A stretch of DNA of 56,181 nt, from contig LEKJ01000017.1 in the NCBI GenBank assembly GCA_029852775.1, positions 1 to 56,181 on the forward strand, read 5' to 3'. Both the position numbers and the translations under genes were made by a program. The first letter of the stretch is position 1; each line of letters starts with the position of its first letter. Below, piece after piece: positions 24,155 through 33,872 of this stretch. Source of the stretch: Pasteurellaceae bacterium LFhippo2 (GTDB lineage: Bacteria > Pseudomonadota > Gammaproteobacteria > Enterobacterales > Pasteurellaceae). The notes under the pieces were generated by a model. The model was not told the DNA's origin. It was given only the letters and a program-made list of their open reading frames with translations, and searched no databases.

Positions 24155-25189
24155 CTATTTGGCAAGCTTAATCTCACTAACCCACTTGTCAACTAAGCGC
24201 TTACCTTCTTCGCTAGAACCAAAACGATCATAATCAGTTTCCACTAATTTCAATTCAGCTAACTTTGGTGAAAGAGAAGAAACTTCAGCATTCACATTCG
24301 TTGGGTTTTGATATAAGCCATGATCACGCCAAGGAATCTCTTGAACTTCTTTCGAAAGAACATAATCCATAAATAACTTTGCATTATCTAAGTTGCGAGC
24401 GCCTTTAATGATACTTACTGCACCTAAAGCATAACCAACGCCATCTTCAGGCAACACATATTCTACGGCCGCGCCCTTCTCTTTTTCACTAATATAGCCG
24501 TGAACAAATCCAACACTCGTAGCACTTTCACCACGAGATAAATTACTTGTTACTAAGTTGCTCTTAACATACTGCGAAATATTTGAATCCAACTTCTTAA
24601 GATAATCAAAGGCTTTTTCTTCGCCCCAAAGCTGAATTAGAGTCGCCATCATAGTGTAAGTTGTACCTGCACTGCGTGGATCAGGTAATTGAACATAATC
24701 TTTCAAACGCGGATCAAGTAAATCTTCCCATTTTTTAGGCGCTTCGACGCCTAAAGCTTTTAATTTTTCAGTATTAACCCCAAAACCTAATACCAGCATA
24801 TAAGCAATAGAAGTGAAATCGCCACGTTTACTCTCCATTAAGCTTTTGAATTGTGGCAAAATTTCAGCTTGTAATGGCGAGCGATAAGCTTCTAATAATC
24901 CAAGTTCTCCCGCTTGAAAATGGGGCTCAATAGTACCGCCATACCAAATATCTGCCTGCGGATTATCTTTCTCTGCTTTTAATTTTCCTAAAGTACTACC
25001 ACTGCTGCTGTGAACAAATTTTGTTTCAACATTATATTTTGCAGAAAAACGCTTAGTTAAATCTTCACATACTTTATTTTGCACACCACAATAAACCATT
25101 AATTTGCCTTCTGCCTGTGCATTTGTTGAATAAAATAGCGGAGTTGCTAAACAGAAAGTCGCCAGCAACGTTTTAAAATTTAGATGCAT
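24155..25189 (-). CDS. Orphan periplasmic substrate-binding protein (AfuA/FbpA-like)
   Basis: Extracellular solute-binding protein of the type used by ABC importers for ferric iron or sugar phosphates. The ATG 25187-25189 has GAGGA eight bases upstream and is preferred to the ATG nine bases before it, which abuts the ribosome site. A signal peptide ends at NAQA-EGK. The mature part begins LMVYCGVQNKVCEDLTKRF and contains HSSSGSTLGKLKAEKDNPQADIWYGG and PDPRSAGTTYTMM, typical of this class. AfuA of Actinobacillus was first called iron-binding and later shown to bind hexose phosphates; either substrate is possible here. No permease or ATPase gene is adjacent, and a terminator follows, so the partner transporter must be elsewhere. 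Confidence 0.82.
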   Translation of the reverse strand: MHLNFKTLLATFCLATPLFYSTNAQAEGKLMVYCGVQNKVCEDLTKRFSAKYNVETKFVHSSSGSTLGKLKAEKDNPQADIWYGGTIEPHFQAGELGLLEAYRSPLQAEILPQFKSLMESKRGDFTSIAYMLVLGFGVNTEKLKALGVEAPKKWEDLLDPRLKDYVQLPDPRSAGTTYTMMATLIQLWGEEKAFDYLKKLDSNISQYVKSNLVTSNLSRGESATSVGFVHGYISEKEKGAAVEYVLPEDGVGYALGAVSIIKGARNLDNAKLFMDYVLSKEVQEIPWRDHGLYQNPTNVNAEVSSLSPKLAELKLVETDYDRFGSSEEGKRLVDKWVSEIKLAK

Positions 25190-25343
25190 TTGTTTCATTC
25201 CTCAAACATTGTTATTAATAATAGTGAATATCCCTATGGGGCGGCGAAGTGTAACATTTACGCTACATAAATCAAATATAAACTTGGTCTGATATGTGCT
25301 AAAATTGCATAACTTATAACTATCAATGAAATGACTTTTTCTG

Positions 25344-26075
25344 ATGAATTTACTCGATCAAATCCAAATTATTTTAGTAGAAACTTCTCATAGTGGGAAT
25401 ATTGGTTCTGCTGCTCGTGCAATGAAAACAATGGGATTAACCAATCTTCGTTTAGTTTCCCCTAAACAAGCTATTGATGAACAAGCCGAAGCACTATCCG
25501 CTGGAGCAAAAGATGTGTTAGATAATGCCCAAATCTTTGAGACCTTTGAGCAAGCAATCGCTGATTGCCAATTAGTTATTGGCACTAGTGCGCGTTTGCG
25601 TCATTTACAAAGTAGTTTAATTGAACCTAGAAAATGTGGAGAATTAGCTATTCAGCGTGCAGAGCAAGGTAAGGTTGCGATTGTCTTTGGGCGAGAACGT
25701 GTAGGCTTAACTAACGAAGAATTGTTGAAATGTCATTACCATTTAAATGTTCCAACAAATCCCGAATATGGTTCGCTAAATTTAGCTATGGCAGTACAAT
25801 TAGCGAGCTATGAAGTACGAATGGCTTGGTTGGCAATTCAAGAAAATTTGCAAAAAAACTCCAAAAATGAACCGCTTGTAGAATATCCAACTCACGAAGC
25901 ATTGGAGCATTTCTTTAATCATACCGAGCGCTTATATAAAGAATTAGGCTTTATTCGCAACGAAGCTGTGATGTTAAAATTGCGCCGTTTATATCAGCGT
26001 GCGGAATTAGAAAGTACGGAATTGAATTTATTGCGTGGAATGTTGACGGCCGTTGAGAAATATAAGGTACAATAA
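25344..26075 (+). CDS. trmJ: tRNA (cytidine/uridine-32-2'-O)-methyltransferase TrmJ
   Basis: SPOUT-class methyltransferase that adds a 2'-O-methyl group at position 32 of the tRNA anticodon loop using S-adenosylmethionine. The 243 residues show the knot-fold motifs: IQIILVETSHSGNIGSAARAMKTMGL at the start, VAIVFGRERVGLTNEEL, and PEYGSLNLAMAVQLASYE. The C-terminal ~80 residues form the TrmJ-specific helical extension. It stands alone, divergent from the AfuA-like gene. The longest open frame begins at 25344 with a plain ATG. Confidence 0.95.
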   Translation: MNLLDQIQIILVETSHSGNIGSAARAMKTMGLTNLRLVSPKQAIDEQAEALSAGAKDVLDNAQIFETFEQAIADCQLVIGTSARLRHLQSSLIEPRKCGELAIQRAEQGKVAIVFGRERVGLTNEELLKCHYHLNVPTNPEYGSLNLAMAVQLASYEVRMAWLAIQENLQKNSKNEPLVEYPTHEALEHFFNHTERLYKELGFIRNEAVMLKLRRLYQRAELESTELNLLRGMLTAVEKYKVQ

Positions 26076-26081
26076 AAACTA

Positions 26082-26103
26082 AGGGCGAATCACTTCGCCC
26101 CTA
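26082..26103 (-). repeat. TAGGGGCGAA-type hairpin between convergent genes
   Basis: On the minus strand TAGGGGCGAAG-TG-ATTCGCCCTTA forms a GGGCGAA/TTCGCCC hairpin. It matches the TGTAGGG repeat family in layout but the TG of the flank is lost. It lies between trmJ (stop 26075) and fadD (stop 26115) and may serve both as terminator. Confidence 0.7.
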
Positions 26104-26114
26104 ATTCTACAATT

Positions 26115-27827
26115 TTACTCTTCCGCTTTCTTCTGCGATTGAGATTGTGCTTTAACACGTGCAATCTCTTCATCACGCATTACACGGCGTAAGATCTTAC
26201 CAATGTTACTTTTCGGCAATTCATCACGAAACTCAATATCTCGTGGAATTTTATAACCTGTTAAGTGTTTACGACAGTGAGTACGTAGCTCTTCACGAGT
26301 TAAGCTTTCGTCTTTCTTGGTGACAAAGACTTTAATACTCTCGCCCGACACTTCACTTGGAATCCCCACTACAACCACTTCATTCACTTTAGGGTGCTGA
26401 GCAACTACTTCTTCAATTTCATTTGGATACACATTAAAGCCAGATACAATAATCATATCTTTCTTACGGTCAACGATACGCAAATTCAGATCTTCACCAA
26501 AAACAACGATATCACCGGTCGCCATCCAACCATCTTTCAGTACTTCAGATGTATCTTCAGAACGATTCCAGTAACCATTCATTACTTGTGGGCCTTTTAC
26601 CCAAAGTTCGCCACGTTCGCCCATTGGCACGTCATTACCATTATCATCCACGATACGAATATCCGTATTTGGCACTGGCACACCGATAGATCCAGAGAAA
26701 GCCGTTGAATCGCTGCGAGTCGCCGAGATTAATGGCGAACATTCTGTCATACCATAACCTTCAATAATGTGGTTACCCGTAATGGCTTCCCAACGTTCAG
26801 CTACAGAACTTTGAATAGCCGCCCCACCGCCAATAGAAAGTTTTAAGCGAGAAAAATCCACTTCTTTTAAACTACTATTATTTAATAGCGCATTAAATAG
26901 GGTATTTACACCAGTAATCGCCATAACACGATATTTTTTCAGCTCTTTAATAAAGCCAGGAATATCACGTGGATTGGTAATTAATAATGCAGTAATACCT
27001 AATTCAATAAAGAGTAAACAGTTCGCAGTTAACGCGAAAATGTGGTAAAGCGGTAATGCAATCACAGCTATACGCTCACCTGAACTAGTCACTAATGGCT
27101 GAGCTACCCATCGTGCTTGAATCACATTCGCCACAACACTACGATGGGTTAATACCGCACCTTTTGCTACGCCAGTTGTACCGCCAGTGTACTGTAAAAA
27201 TGCAACATCATTCTTATTGATTGTTGGTTTTACGTACTGACGTTGCTTACCAATACTCAATGCTTCACGGAAACTTACCGCGTGTGGTAATTTATATTTC
27301 GGTACTAATTTTTTTACATACTTAACCACAAAGTTAACTAACGTACGTTTACCAAATGAAAGTTGGTCACCCATACGCGTTAAAATAACGTGTTTAACTG
27401 AAGTATTAAACACCACTTGTTCAAGGGTTGAAGCGAAGTTAGAAACCACAACAATCGCTTTGGCACCACTATCATTTAACTGGTGCTCTAATTCTCGTGG
27501 CGTATAGAGTGGATTCACATTCACAACCACTAAACCTGCACGTAGCGCACCAAATAGCGCAATAGGATATTGCAGAAGATTAGGCATCATTAATGCAATA
27601 CGATCGCCTTTTTCTAAGCGTAATTCATTCTGCAAATAAGCAGCAAAAGAGCGACTGCGCTCTTCTAATTTACGATAAGTTAAAATCTGCCCCATATTGA
27701 TATAAGCAGGGATATCAGGATGATTACGTACCGCAGTCTCAAACATTTCCACTAAAGATTCATACTTTTCCACATCCAATGTCTGTGGCGAACCTTCAGG
27801 GTAATTGTTCAACCAAATTTTTTCCAT
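26115..27827 (-). CDS. fadD: Long-chain fatty-acid-CoA ligase
   Basis: Acyl-CoA synthetase that activates long-chain fatty acids with ATP and CoA at the inner membrane. The 570 residues carry the AMP-binding motif [16 protein letters not shown], the adenylate-forming core [11 protein letters not shown], and the C-terminal hinge and catalytic lysine region ([22 protein letters not shown], then [12 protein letters not shown]). Length and order of motifs are normal for FadD. GGAG lies six bases before the ATG. It starts 12 bases after the rseC stop on the same strand, so it may be read from the rseB-rseC transcript. Confidence 0.94.
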   Translation of the reverse strand: MEKIWLNNYPEGSPQTLDVEKYESLVEMFETAVRNHPDIPAYINMGQILTYRKLEERSRSFAAYLQNELRLEKGDRIALMMPNLLQYPIALFGALRAGLVVVNVNPLYTPRELEHQLNDSGAKAIVVVSNFASTLEQVVFNTSVKHVILTRMGDQLSFGKRTLVNFVVKYVKKLVPKYKLPHAVSFREALSIGKQRQYVKPTINKNDVAFLQYTGGTTGVAKGAVLTHRSVVANVIQARWVAQPLVTSSGERIAVIALPLYHIFALTANCLLFIELGITALLITNPRDIPGFIKELKKYRVMAITGVNTLFNALLNNSSLKEVDFSRLKLSIGGGAAIQSSVAERWEAITGNHIIEGYGMTECSPLISATRSDSTAFSGSIGVPVPNTDIRIVDDNGNDVPMGERGELWVKGPQVMNGYWNRSEDTSEVLKDGWMATGDIVVFGEDLNLRIVDRKKDMIIVSGFNVYPNEIEEVVAQHPKVNEVVVVGIPSEVSGESIKVFVTKKDESLTREELRTHCRKHLTGYKIPRDIEFRDELPKSNIGKILRRVMRDEEIARVKAQSQSQKKAEE

Positions 27828-27838
27828 TCTAATCTCCG

Positions 27839-28267
27839 TTAAATTTTACGCAAAAAAACAGGCACAAATTGTGCTTGATTCTGCTTTGCAATAATTCTTT
27901 TTATTAATATAAAAGTAGTAGCTGTACAACCTAAAATCGCGGCTGTAACCAATAATTCATTATCTAAAAATTGTGAAAACAACAATGCTGAAATAATTAT
28001 CGTAAATAGCGGTATCACATAAAGTAAAAAGGCACTAAATAACAAGCTTCGCTCTGTCAAACCTATTTCAATAAAATCACCAGCATTTAATTGCTGAGCA
28101 ACATTAACTTCAAATTGTGGAGCAAATTTCTCGCCAGCTAGCCCAGAAAGAGACTTTGTTCCACAACTATCTTTCGCACTACAACTTCCACAACCTTGCT
28201 TTGCCTGACATTGAACTAAGGCTTTACCATTCTGATAACTAAGCACTTGTGCTTGTTCGATCATCAT
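27839..28267 (-). CDS. rseC: SoxR-reducing/sigma-E regulatory protein RseC family
   Basis: Small inner-membrane protein of 142 residues. The cysteine cluster [17 protein letters not shown] near the N-terminus could bind an iron-sulfur centre or metal. Two hydrophobic helices follow ([23 protein letters not shown] and [19 protein letters not shown]). RseC proteins modulate sigma-E signalling, and close relatives (RsxC-associated) act in SoxR reduction. Its start overlaps the rseB stop by four bases (ATGA), which fits translational coupling. Confidence 0.9.
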   Translation of the reverse strand: MMIEQAQVLSYQNGKALVQCQAKQGCGSCSAKDSCGTKSLSGLAGEKFAPQFEVNVAQQLNAGDFIEIGLTERSLLFSAFLLYVIPLFTIIISALLFSQFLDNELLVTAAILGCTATTFILIKRIIAKQNQAQFVPVFLRKI

Positions 28268-29274
28268 TTTTTATTTTCTCCAGAGCTTAATTTTCGCTCC
28301 AAATCCTGCACAATATGGCGTGCCGTTACAAGCGGGATCTCACCAACAATAATCAAATCTTTATCGCCAACAGTTCGGCTATAAACACTCATTTTACCGT
28401 TGCGCCAAAACTGCTCTTCAAAGCTAAATCCTTTATTTTCAACAAGATAGATTGTAAAAGAAAATAGCCCATCACTATAGAGCTGACTCTCCGCCTGTTC
28501 GCTATTCATAAACATTTCGGATAGTCTTACTTTATTAGATGATATTGCCTTAAACCCATTAGGAATCCAATCAGGGTGCCAATCTAAATGCTGTTGTTCG
28601 CTAACTTCTGGAGTTTGAACTAACGTAGGCAAAATTAAACTCGTGATCGGCTCAACAATATAGAGCAACTGGTCATCAACCAAACTTTGAACAGCTCGGA
28701 ACTCCTCTAGTACGACACTGTCTCGATCAAGTAATTCACTTTTCAATAATAAATAGTTTTCTTCATCGATCCATAAACGATATTGATAGCGAAAATCGTC
28801 TTTCGGCACAATTCGAATCACTTTCGCAATACGATCTGCAACTCGTTCTCGGCCTGTGTCAATAAAGTTATATCCTTCGATTTGATTAAAGTCAGCGTAG
28901 ATAATTGACGTATAGTTATCTAATACCATACTGCTCTGCAAACTAAATGGCTGAAAATCACCAAAATAACTGACAGTTCCATCACGCAAAATCACTTCTT
29001 CTCGCATTGCGTCTAATTGCAATAACTGAGCGTATTCTTTGCCTTGCCAATTTGCGTGGCGATAGCGGAGAGTCTTAACATTTTCACCACTTTGCAGAAG
29101 ATATAATTGCTCATAATTTTGCGTTCTATGCGCCTTAGACATTGCGGTTAAGTATTCTAAAGGCGTGTTTGGGGAAGGGGTAGCAGATTGGTTTGCCCAA
29201 CCTACTACAGAAAATAAGGATAAAAAGAAAGATAAGATGATAAAAATAACGGATTGTTTTTTCATTGCGTTCAT
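28264..29274 (-). CDS. rseB: Sigma-E factor regulatory protein RseB/MucB
   Basis: Periplasmic negative regulator of the sigma-E envelope stress response; in E. coli it shields the anti-sigma factor RseA from protease DegS. The 336 residues start with a signal peptide (KKQSVIFIILSFFLSLFSVVGWA) and have the MucB/RseB two-domain layout, with a larger N-terminal domain related to lipoprotein carriers and a smaller C-terminal domain (WIPNGFKAISSNKVRLSEMFM). Unusually, rpoE and rseA are not upstream: a small lipoprotein gene and a toxin-antitoxin pair occupy that place. An ATG at 29263-29265 is an equally plausible start. Confidence 0.92.
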   Translation of the reverse strand: MNAMKKQSVIFIILSFFLSLFSVVGWANQSATPSPNTPLEYLTAMSKAHRTQNYEQLYLLQSGENVKTLRYRHANWQGKEYAQLLQLDAMREEVILRDGTVSYFGDFQPFSLQSSMVLDNYTSIIYADFNQIEGYNFIDTGRERVADRIAKVIRIVPKDDFRYQYRLWIDEENYLLLKSELLDRDSVVLEEFRAVQSLVDDQLLYIVEPITSLILPTLVQTPEVSEQQHLDWHPDWIPNGFKAISSNKVRLSEMFMNSEQAESQLYSDGLFSFTIYLVENKGFSFEEQFWRNGKMSVYSRTVGDKDLIIVGEIPLVTARHIVQDLERKLSSGENKK

Positions 29275-29283
29275 TCATTTTCT

Positions 29284-29341
29284 ACAAGCGGTCTGATTGT
29301 AACAAATTTTTACAAAAAAATACGCTAAACAGACCGCTTGT
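29284..29341 (-). terminator. Inverted pair of uptake-signal cores, probable terminator
   Basis: ACAAGCGGTCTG (29284-29295) and its exact inverse CAGACCGCTTGT (29330-29341) form a 12-bp stem around an AT-rich loop, directly after the lipoprotein gene (stop at 29371). Closely spaced inverted uptake signals acting as terminators are well known in Pasteurellaceae. Confidence 0.8.
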
Positions 29342-29370
29342 TGCAGAATTAATGACTAATTTATTCTCAA

Positions 29371-29763
29371 TTACCAACACGCATAGCAAAAACGGCTAAA
29401 TCCAAAACGAAAACGGAAGTCATCATCGTAATGCATTCTCATCATTTGTAGCTCTTCCTGTGCTTGATAATTTTGTAATGCCATTTTATAGCACGCTTGA
29501 AAAACAGGATTATTAACCTTTTCTTCGTAATTTTTATCAAACTCTTTTTGCGCTTGTTCTGAACGAGCAGTTAATGGTGGATTGAACTGCTGATGAAGCA
29601 AGTCAGCCGTTTCAGCATCACACTGCTTAGCCAATTTTACCTGTAACGCTTGCTCTGCTCTCACTCGTTTTGCCTCGCGTTGAGCTTTTTGCTCTGGTGT
29701 TAATGCACAAGCGGTTAAACTAAAAATTGTTGAAATCACTAACGCTGTTTTTAGAATTTTCAT
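29371..29763 (-). CDS. Small putative lipoprotein, function unknown
   Basis: A 130-residue protein with a lipoprotein signal peptide; the lipobox is LTAC with Cys19. The mature part is helical and charged (EQKAQREAKRVRAEQALQVKLAKQCD), has further cysteines in KQCDAET, QACYKM and the terminal FCYACW, and ends with an aromatic-rich segment (DDDFRFRFGFSRFCYACW). I do not recognise the family. An uptake signal overlaps its signal-peptide coding region (29707-29715). It stands alone between the toxin-antitoxin pair and rseB. Confidence 0.75.
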   Translation of the reverse strand: MKILKTALVISTIFSLTACALTPEQKAQREAKRVRAEQALQVKLAKQCDAETADLLHQQFNPPLTARSEQAQKEFDKNYEEKVNNPVFQACYKMALQNYQAQEELQMMRMHYDDDFRFRFGFSRFCYACW

Positions 29764-29791
29764 ATAGAATCCTTTTGTATTTACTTCTCTA

Positions 29792-30127
29792 TTACTGAGA
29801 AATTGCTTTTGTTTTTACCGAAGGAATAAACTCAATATTTAATGCTGTCAGAATCTTCAATACCGTATCAAATCTTGGTTTTACATTACCACTAAACACT
29901 TTATAGAGATTTTCTCTACCTAACCCCGTTTTCTCTGCAAGTTCAGACATACTTCTTGCTCTGGCAATATGTCCTAACGCTCGTAAAAACTCTTGCTGAT
30001 CCCCATCTTCAATCACTTGGGATAAATAGGCTTGGATCATTTCTTCACTGTCTAAATATTCTGTAATATCAAATCGGCTAATACCAAATTCTTGTTTAGT
30101 TTCTTGAGAAAAATCATTATTGTTCAT
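29792..30127 (-). CDS. HigA-like antitoxin (helix-turn-helix)
   Basis: Antitoxin of a toxin-first type II pair, 111 residues from the ATG 30125-30127, which has AAGGAG seven bases upstream; a TTG 15 bases earlier lacks one. The C-terminal half carries an XRE-type helix-turn-helix of the addiction-module-antidote family (MSELAEKTGLGRENLYKVFSGNVKPRFDTVLKILTALNI). It should bind the toxin and repress the shared promoter. The start overlaps the toxin stop by 11 bases. Confidence 0.85.
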   Translation of the reverse strand: MNNNDFSQETKQEFGISRFDITEYLDSEEMIQAYLSQVIEDGDQQEFLRALGHIARARSMSELAEKTGLGRENLYKVFSGNVKPRFDTVLKILTALNIEFIPSVKTKAISQ

Positions 30128-30476
30128 TGTGGACTCCTTCAAGATTTTGTTTATCTTTTTGCTTAATACTTTCCCACAGAAGTTTAGCTTCCGCTATATC
30201 TTTTTGTTGAATTGATTTATCACCGCCATTTAACAAAATGTAGATGATTTCTCCGCGTTGAGCATAGTAAATACGATAACCAGCTCCGGTTGAAATTCGC
30301 ATTTCATAAATACCATTACCAACACTTTTATGATCACCAAAATTACCAACTGTAGCTCGTTCAATACGCCTAACAATCGCTGTTCTTGCTATAGGATTTC
30401 TTAGACTTTTTAACCATTTGCGAAATTCATCTGTTACATCAATAACAAAAAATGTTTCAGTTTGTGTTGAAAGCAT
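30117..30476 (-). CDS. RelE/HigB-like toxin
   Basis: A 119-residue toxin of the RelE/ParE superfamily (addiction-module killer, phage Gp49-like subgroup). Characteristic features are DEFRKWLKSLRNPIARTAIVRRIERA, the segment GIYEMRISTGAGYRIYYAQRG, and the ILLNGGDKSIQQKDIAEAKLL end. Such toxins usually cut mRNA on the ribosome. The toxin precedes its antitoxin, as in HigBA pairs. A palindromic operator lies just upstream. Confidence 0.87.
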   Translation of the reverse strand: MLSTQTETFFVIDVTDEFRKWLKSLRNPIARTAIVRRIERATVGNFGDHKSVGNGIYEMRISTGAGYRIYYAQRGEIIYILLNGGDKSIQQKDIAEAKLLWESIKQKDKQNLEGVHNEQ

Positions 30477-30490
30477 ATTATCTCCTTTAT

Positions 30491-30510
30491 TTGTATCTTA
30501 GTCGATACAA
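30491..30510 (-). promoter_or_regulatory. Operator-like palindrome upstream of the HigBA-like pair
   Basis: TTGTATC-TTAGTC-GATACAA is a perfect 7-bp inverted repeat with a 6-base spacer, ending 15 bases before the toxin start codon. It is a probable binding site for the HigA-like antitoxin. Confidence 0.65.
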
Positions 30511-30564
30511 TTTTCAATAATCAATGACTTATTGTTGAGATAATTTCTATTTTTGACAAACAGC

Positions 30565-30604
30565 AAAAAGTTATTTTCGATAGAGATCGCAAAAATAACT
30601 TTTT
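30565..30604 (-). terminator. Terminator after glnE
   Basis: Perfect 13-bp arms AAAAAGTTATTTT (30565-30577) and AAAATAACTTTTT (30592-30604) enclose a second small stem (CGAT/ATCG). It lies 13 bases after the glnE stop. The hairpin is symmetrical, with T-runs on both strands. Confidence 0.75.
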
Positions 30605-30616
30605 TATTATGTAAAT

Positions 30617-33490
30617 TTATACAGAAAATAGTTTTTTCCACATCTCTCCCACAAACGCTCTTTCTTCTATAAACTCCGTTCTCAGTACAATACTTTCTTT
30701 ATTTAATAAATTCAAATGATGAATTTTATTGCGCAGACTCGTATAGCAATTTTTTAGTTGCTCGCCTTGAGATTGCGTCAAAATGCCACATTCAATTGCG
30801 CTATCAAAAATGCGTACATTGTCCGACCATACCGCCATTTGTGGATAGCGCCCAGAATAAGCTAACACAAGATATTGCGCAATAAATTCAATATCGGTAA
30901 TACCGCCTTGATCAGTTTTTAAATGGAATTGATCTTCGCGTGTTTTACTTAAATGTTGATACATTTTTTCGCGCATTTCGCAAATATCTTGTTGCAATGC
31001 GGACACGGGCACCGAATCCCTACATTTCTGCGATAAAGTTAGCCTACGAATCTCTTCAAAAGCTTGGCGAAGTTCAGCTGTGCCATACACCGCGCGAGCG
31101 CGCACTAATGCTTGGCTTTCCCATGTCCACGCTTCATTTTGCTGATAGCTTTCGTAAGCATTAAAAGTACTGACTAATAAACCGGCTTCGCCTGATGGAC
31201 GCAAACGCATATCGACTTCATACAACACGCCGGCACTGGTATTTAGATTAAAAATCCCATTAATCTTTTGAGCTAATTTTAAGTAGAATTGATGACTTGA
31301 GATCGATTTACGTCCGCCAACGGTTTCACTATTTTCTGGGGCATTGTGTAAGAAAACCAGATCTAAATCGGAGTTATAGCCCAACTCAATACCGCCTAAT
31401 TTTCCATAGCCGATCACCACAAAATCTTTTTCGCCATTTTGCAAATGTTCAGGCTCGCCAAAGCGTTGTGAAACTTGTCTCCACGCAATATTGACCACTG
31501 CACCAATAATGGCTTCAGCCAAATAAGTGAGATGATCGCTAATCTTCATCACAGGCAACGCGCCTAAAATATCTGCCGATGCGATACGCAAAATTTGGCT
31601 CTGCTTAAATTGACGCAAGCCGTCAATTAGTGCTTCTTCATCTTCTTCTGGAATACGCATTAAATACTCTTGCAAGGCTTGTGGATATTCACTTAATGCC
31701 ATCACACTTGTCAGGCTTTTTTGTACAATCAGCTCATCAAGCAACATCGGGTAAGTTGCGATCTGCTCTGCGATCATTGTCGATTGCCCACAAAGCGTTA
31801 GCAACTGCGGTAGGATCTGCTCTTTTTCGTAGATCAGCTCAAGGTAGGTTGTGCGCATTGTGATCTTATCAATAATATTGATAATTCTAGGCAATAACGC
31901 TAGATAATCCTTTTGATTAAAAATCGCATCGACCACTGTTGGCATCAATTTACGCAATACTTCACGCCCACGCACACCAATTGGGCGCTTAGTCCAATCT
32001 TGGTAGGTTGTGGAAAGTAAATGGAAAATATCCGAATAATCCGTTTGCTCAACGGGATAATCACTCAAACAACTGGCTAACTCTTCTTCAGTGATTTGAT
32101 ACGTAAGAATATCTCGCCACATCGCAAGTTTTTGATTTTCTTCGCTTTCATCATCTTCTTCATCTTCACCAATAAGCTCATTAAAAATAGCACGCACTTT
32201 TTGCTGATGGCGATTCAATAGATTGATAAAGGCTTGCCAATTTTCAGCACCATTCGCATAAGCAAGGCGCAGACGATCAACTTCATCGGTTGGTAGTGTT
32301 TGAGTCTGCTTATCGTTGATGGCTTGGAGCACATTTTCTGTATGACGTAGGAAAAGATAGGCATCGCGTAAGTCCTTCACTTGCGTTTCAGTTAATAGCT
32401 GTAGTTGCGCTAATTCGGGTAATACTGTAAGTAAACTGCGCTGTTGTAGAATTTTATCCCGTCCGCCACGCATCATTTGGAAGGTTTGCACGATAAATTC
32501 CACTTCTCTAATGCCCCCTGCGCCAAGCTTGATATTATCAACTAAACCACGACGCAATACTTCTCGGCTGATTTTCTGCTTCATTTCGCGCAGAGATTGA
32601 ATCGCACTAAAATCCAAATAGCGACGATAAACAAAGGGACGCAACATCTGTTTAAGATATTTATGGTTAATATTGGTCAGCTCTTCACCCAAAATTTTGG
32701 CTTTGATCATCGCATAGCGTTCCCAATCTCGACCTTGCTCTTGGTAGTAATCTTCCATTGCGATAAAACTAAGCACCAGCGCACCGCTCTCTCCAAAGGG
32801 GCGTAAGCGCATATCGGTACGATATACAAAGCCATCTAGGGTAATTTCATCTAAAGCACGAATAAGGCGTTGCCCTAAGCGAGTGAAAAATTTGCTATTT
32901 TCCATCAGCTTGCGTGCGCCAACGGTTTCGCCACGATCAGGATAAGCAAAGATTAAATCAATATCCGATGAAAAATTTAACTCTCGTCCGCCCAGTTTGC
33001 CCATACCCAAAATCAGCAATTCTTGTTGCTCGCCTAACTCATTCATCGGTGTGCCGTATTCTTCACACATTTTAGCAAATAACCAATCTCTCGCTCCTAA
33101 AATCAAGGTTTCAGCTAAGTCGGATAAACGTTCAAAGACTTGTTGAGTAGAGCCTAACTGATTCGACTGCACAAAACTTAGCGTCGCCATTTCTCTATGG
33201 CGAAATAGACGTAATTGCTTATGTAACTGTTCTTCATCCATTACCGCAGAAAGTAGTGCTTGTAAGCGTTCTGAATAGTTATCGCAATCTTCAATAGTCG
33301 GTGTTTTTAAGAGCCACAGAGCCAGTAGTTCAGGCTGTTTTTGAAGTTGTTGATAAACAAAATCAGATAAAGCTATCGCTTTTACAACCGGTTCGATTTG
33401 CGCAGAATTTTGCAAATCCGCTGAAAGATGATGTTGAGCGAGTAAATCGCTAAGTTTTTGTTGGGATTGGGAAAAGAGTTGAGTGAGCAT
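30617..33490 (-). CDS. glnE: Glutamine-synthetase adenylyltransferase/adenylyl-removing enzyme
   Basis: Bifunctional enzyme that adds AMP to, or removes it from, glutamine synthetase in answer to PII and glutamine. The 957 residues show both nucleotidyltransferase domains: the N-terminal adenylyl-removing half with [22 protein letters not shown] and the C-terminal adenylating half with [22 protein letters not shown], separated by a helical PII-binding region. Length is normal for the family. Residues about 823-831 (CRDSVPVSA) are encoded by a palindromic repeat of the TGTAGGG family, inserted in frame between RRLTLSQK and [12 protein letters not shown], near the end of the adenylating domain. 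The flanking reading frame is undisturbed, so the protein is probably functional. Confidence 0.95.
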   Translation of the reverse strand: MLTQLFSQSQQKLSDLLAQHHLSADLQNSAQIEPVVKAIALSDFVYQQLQKQPELLALWLLKTPTIEDCDNYSERLQALLSAVMDEEQLHKQLRLFRHREMATLSFVQSNQLGSTQQVFERLSDLAETLILGARDWLFAKMCEEYGTPMNELGEQQELLILGMGKLGGRELNFSSDIDLIFAYPDRGETVGARKLMENSKFFTRLGQRLIRALDEITLDGFVYRTDMRLRPFGESGALVLSFIAMEDYYQEQGRDWERYAMIKAKILGEELTNINHKYLKQMLRPFVYRRYLDFSAIQSLREMKQKISREVLRRGLVDNIKLGAGGIREVEFIVQTFQMMRGGRDKILQQRSLLTVLPELAQLQLLTETQVKDLRDAYLFLRHTENVLQAINDKQTQTLPTDEVDRLRLAYANGAENWQAFINLLNRHQQKVRAIFNELIGEDEEDDESEENQKLAMWRDILTYQITEEELASCLSDYPVEQTDYSDIFHLLSTTYQDWTKRPIGVRGREVLRKLMPTVVDAIFNQKDYLALLPRIINIIDKITMRTTYLELIYEKEQILPQLLTLCGQSTMIAEQIATYPMLLDELIVQKSLTSVMALSEYPQALQEYLMRIPEEDEEALIDGLRQFKQSQILRIASADILGALPVMKISDHLTYLAEAIIGAVVNIAWRQVSQRFGEPEHLQNGEKDFVVIGYGKLGGIELGYNSDLDLVFLHNAPENSETVGGRKSISSHQFYLKLAQKINGIFNLNTSAGVLYEVDMRLRPSGEAGLLVSTFNAYESYQQNEAWTWESQALVRARAVYGTAELRQAFEEIRRLTLSQKCRDSVPVSALQQDICEMREKMYQHLSKTREDQFHLKTDQGGITDIEFIAQYLVLAYSGRYPQMAVWSDNVRIFDSAIECGILTQSQGEQLKNCYTSLRNKIHHLNLLNKESIVLRTEFIEERAFVGEMWKKLFSV
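30999..31024 (-). repeat. TGTAGGG-family palindromic element in frame inside glnE
   Basis: Read on the minus strand it starts TGTAGGGATTCGG and ends GTGTCCGC. It matches the intergenic copy at 13983-14007 except where GTG has become GAA in one arm, which weakens the hairpin. It encodes about nine residues of GlnE without breaking the frame. Confidence 0.8.
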
Positions 33491-33510
33491 AATAACCCCA
33501 AATAAGATAC

Positions 33511-33540
33511 AAAAAGCCCCTATTTAATAAAATAGGGGTT
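33511..33540 (-). terminator. Rho-independent terminator of the yci operon
   Basis: On the minus strand the 9-bp stem CCCCTATTT/AAATAGGGG with a 4-base loop is followed by CTTTTT, nine bases after the yciI stop at 33550. Confidence 0.9.
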
Positions 33541-33549
33541 TATAAAATA

Positions 33550-33846
33550 TTAAAACACTTTTTTAAACGGCTTGATGATAACATCACCATACACGCCGGC
33601 TTCAACATAAGGGTCTTCGCTTGCCCATACTTTCGCGTCTTCAAGAGATGGGAACTCGGCAATTACTGTTGAACCTGTGAAACCTGCTTCGCCCGGATTT
33701 TCATCGTCAATCGCAGGATTTGGGCCTGCGGTTAATAAGCGACCTTCCGCCTGTAACTGTTTTAAACGCTCTAAATGTTTTTCACGCACTTCAAGACGTT
33801 GCGCTAAAGTGCCGGGATTATCTTGAGCAAAAATAACGTAATACAT
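33550..33846 (-). CDS. yciI: YciI family protein
   Basis: A 98-residue protein of the YciI/YCII family, a ferredoxin-like fold whose enzymatic role is not established. It shows [38 protein letters not shown] and the conserved tail [28 protein letters not shown]. It is the last gene of the yciC-yciB-yciA-yciI series and is followed by a strong terminator. Confidence 0.93.
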   Translation of the reverse strand: MYYVIFAQDNPGTLAQRLEVREKHLERLKQLQAEGRLLTAGPNPAIDDENPGEAGFTGSTVIAEFPSLEDAKVWASEDPYVEAGVYGDVIIKPFKKVF

Positions 33847-33872
33847 TGTGTTTCTCCTATAGTTATAGCTTA

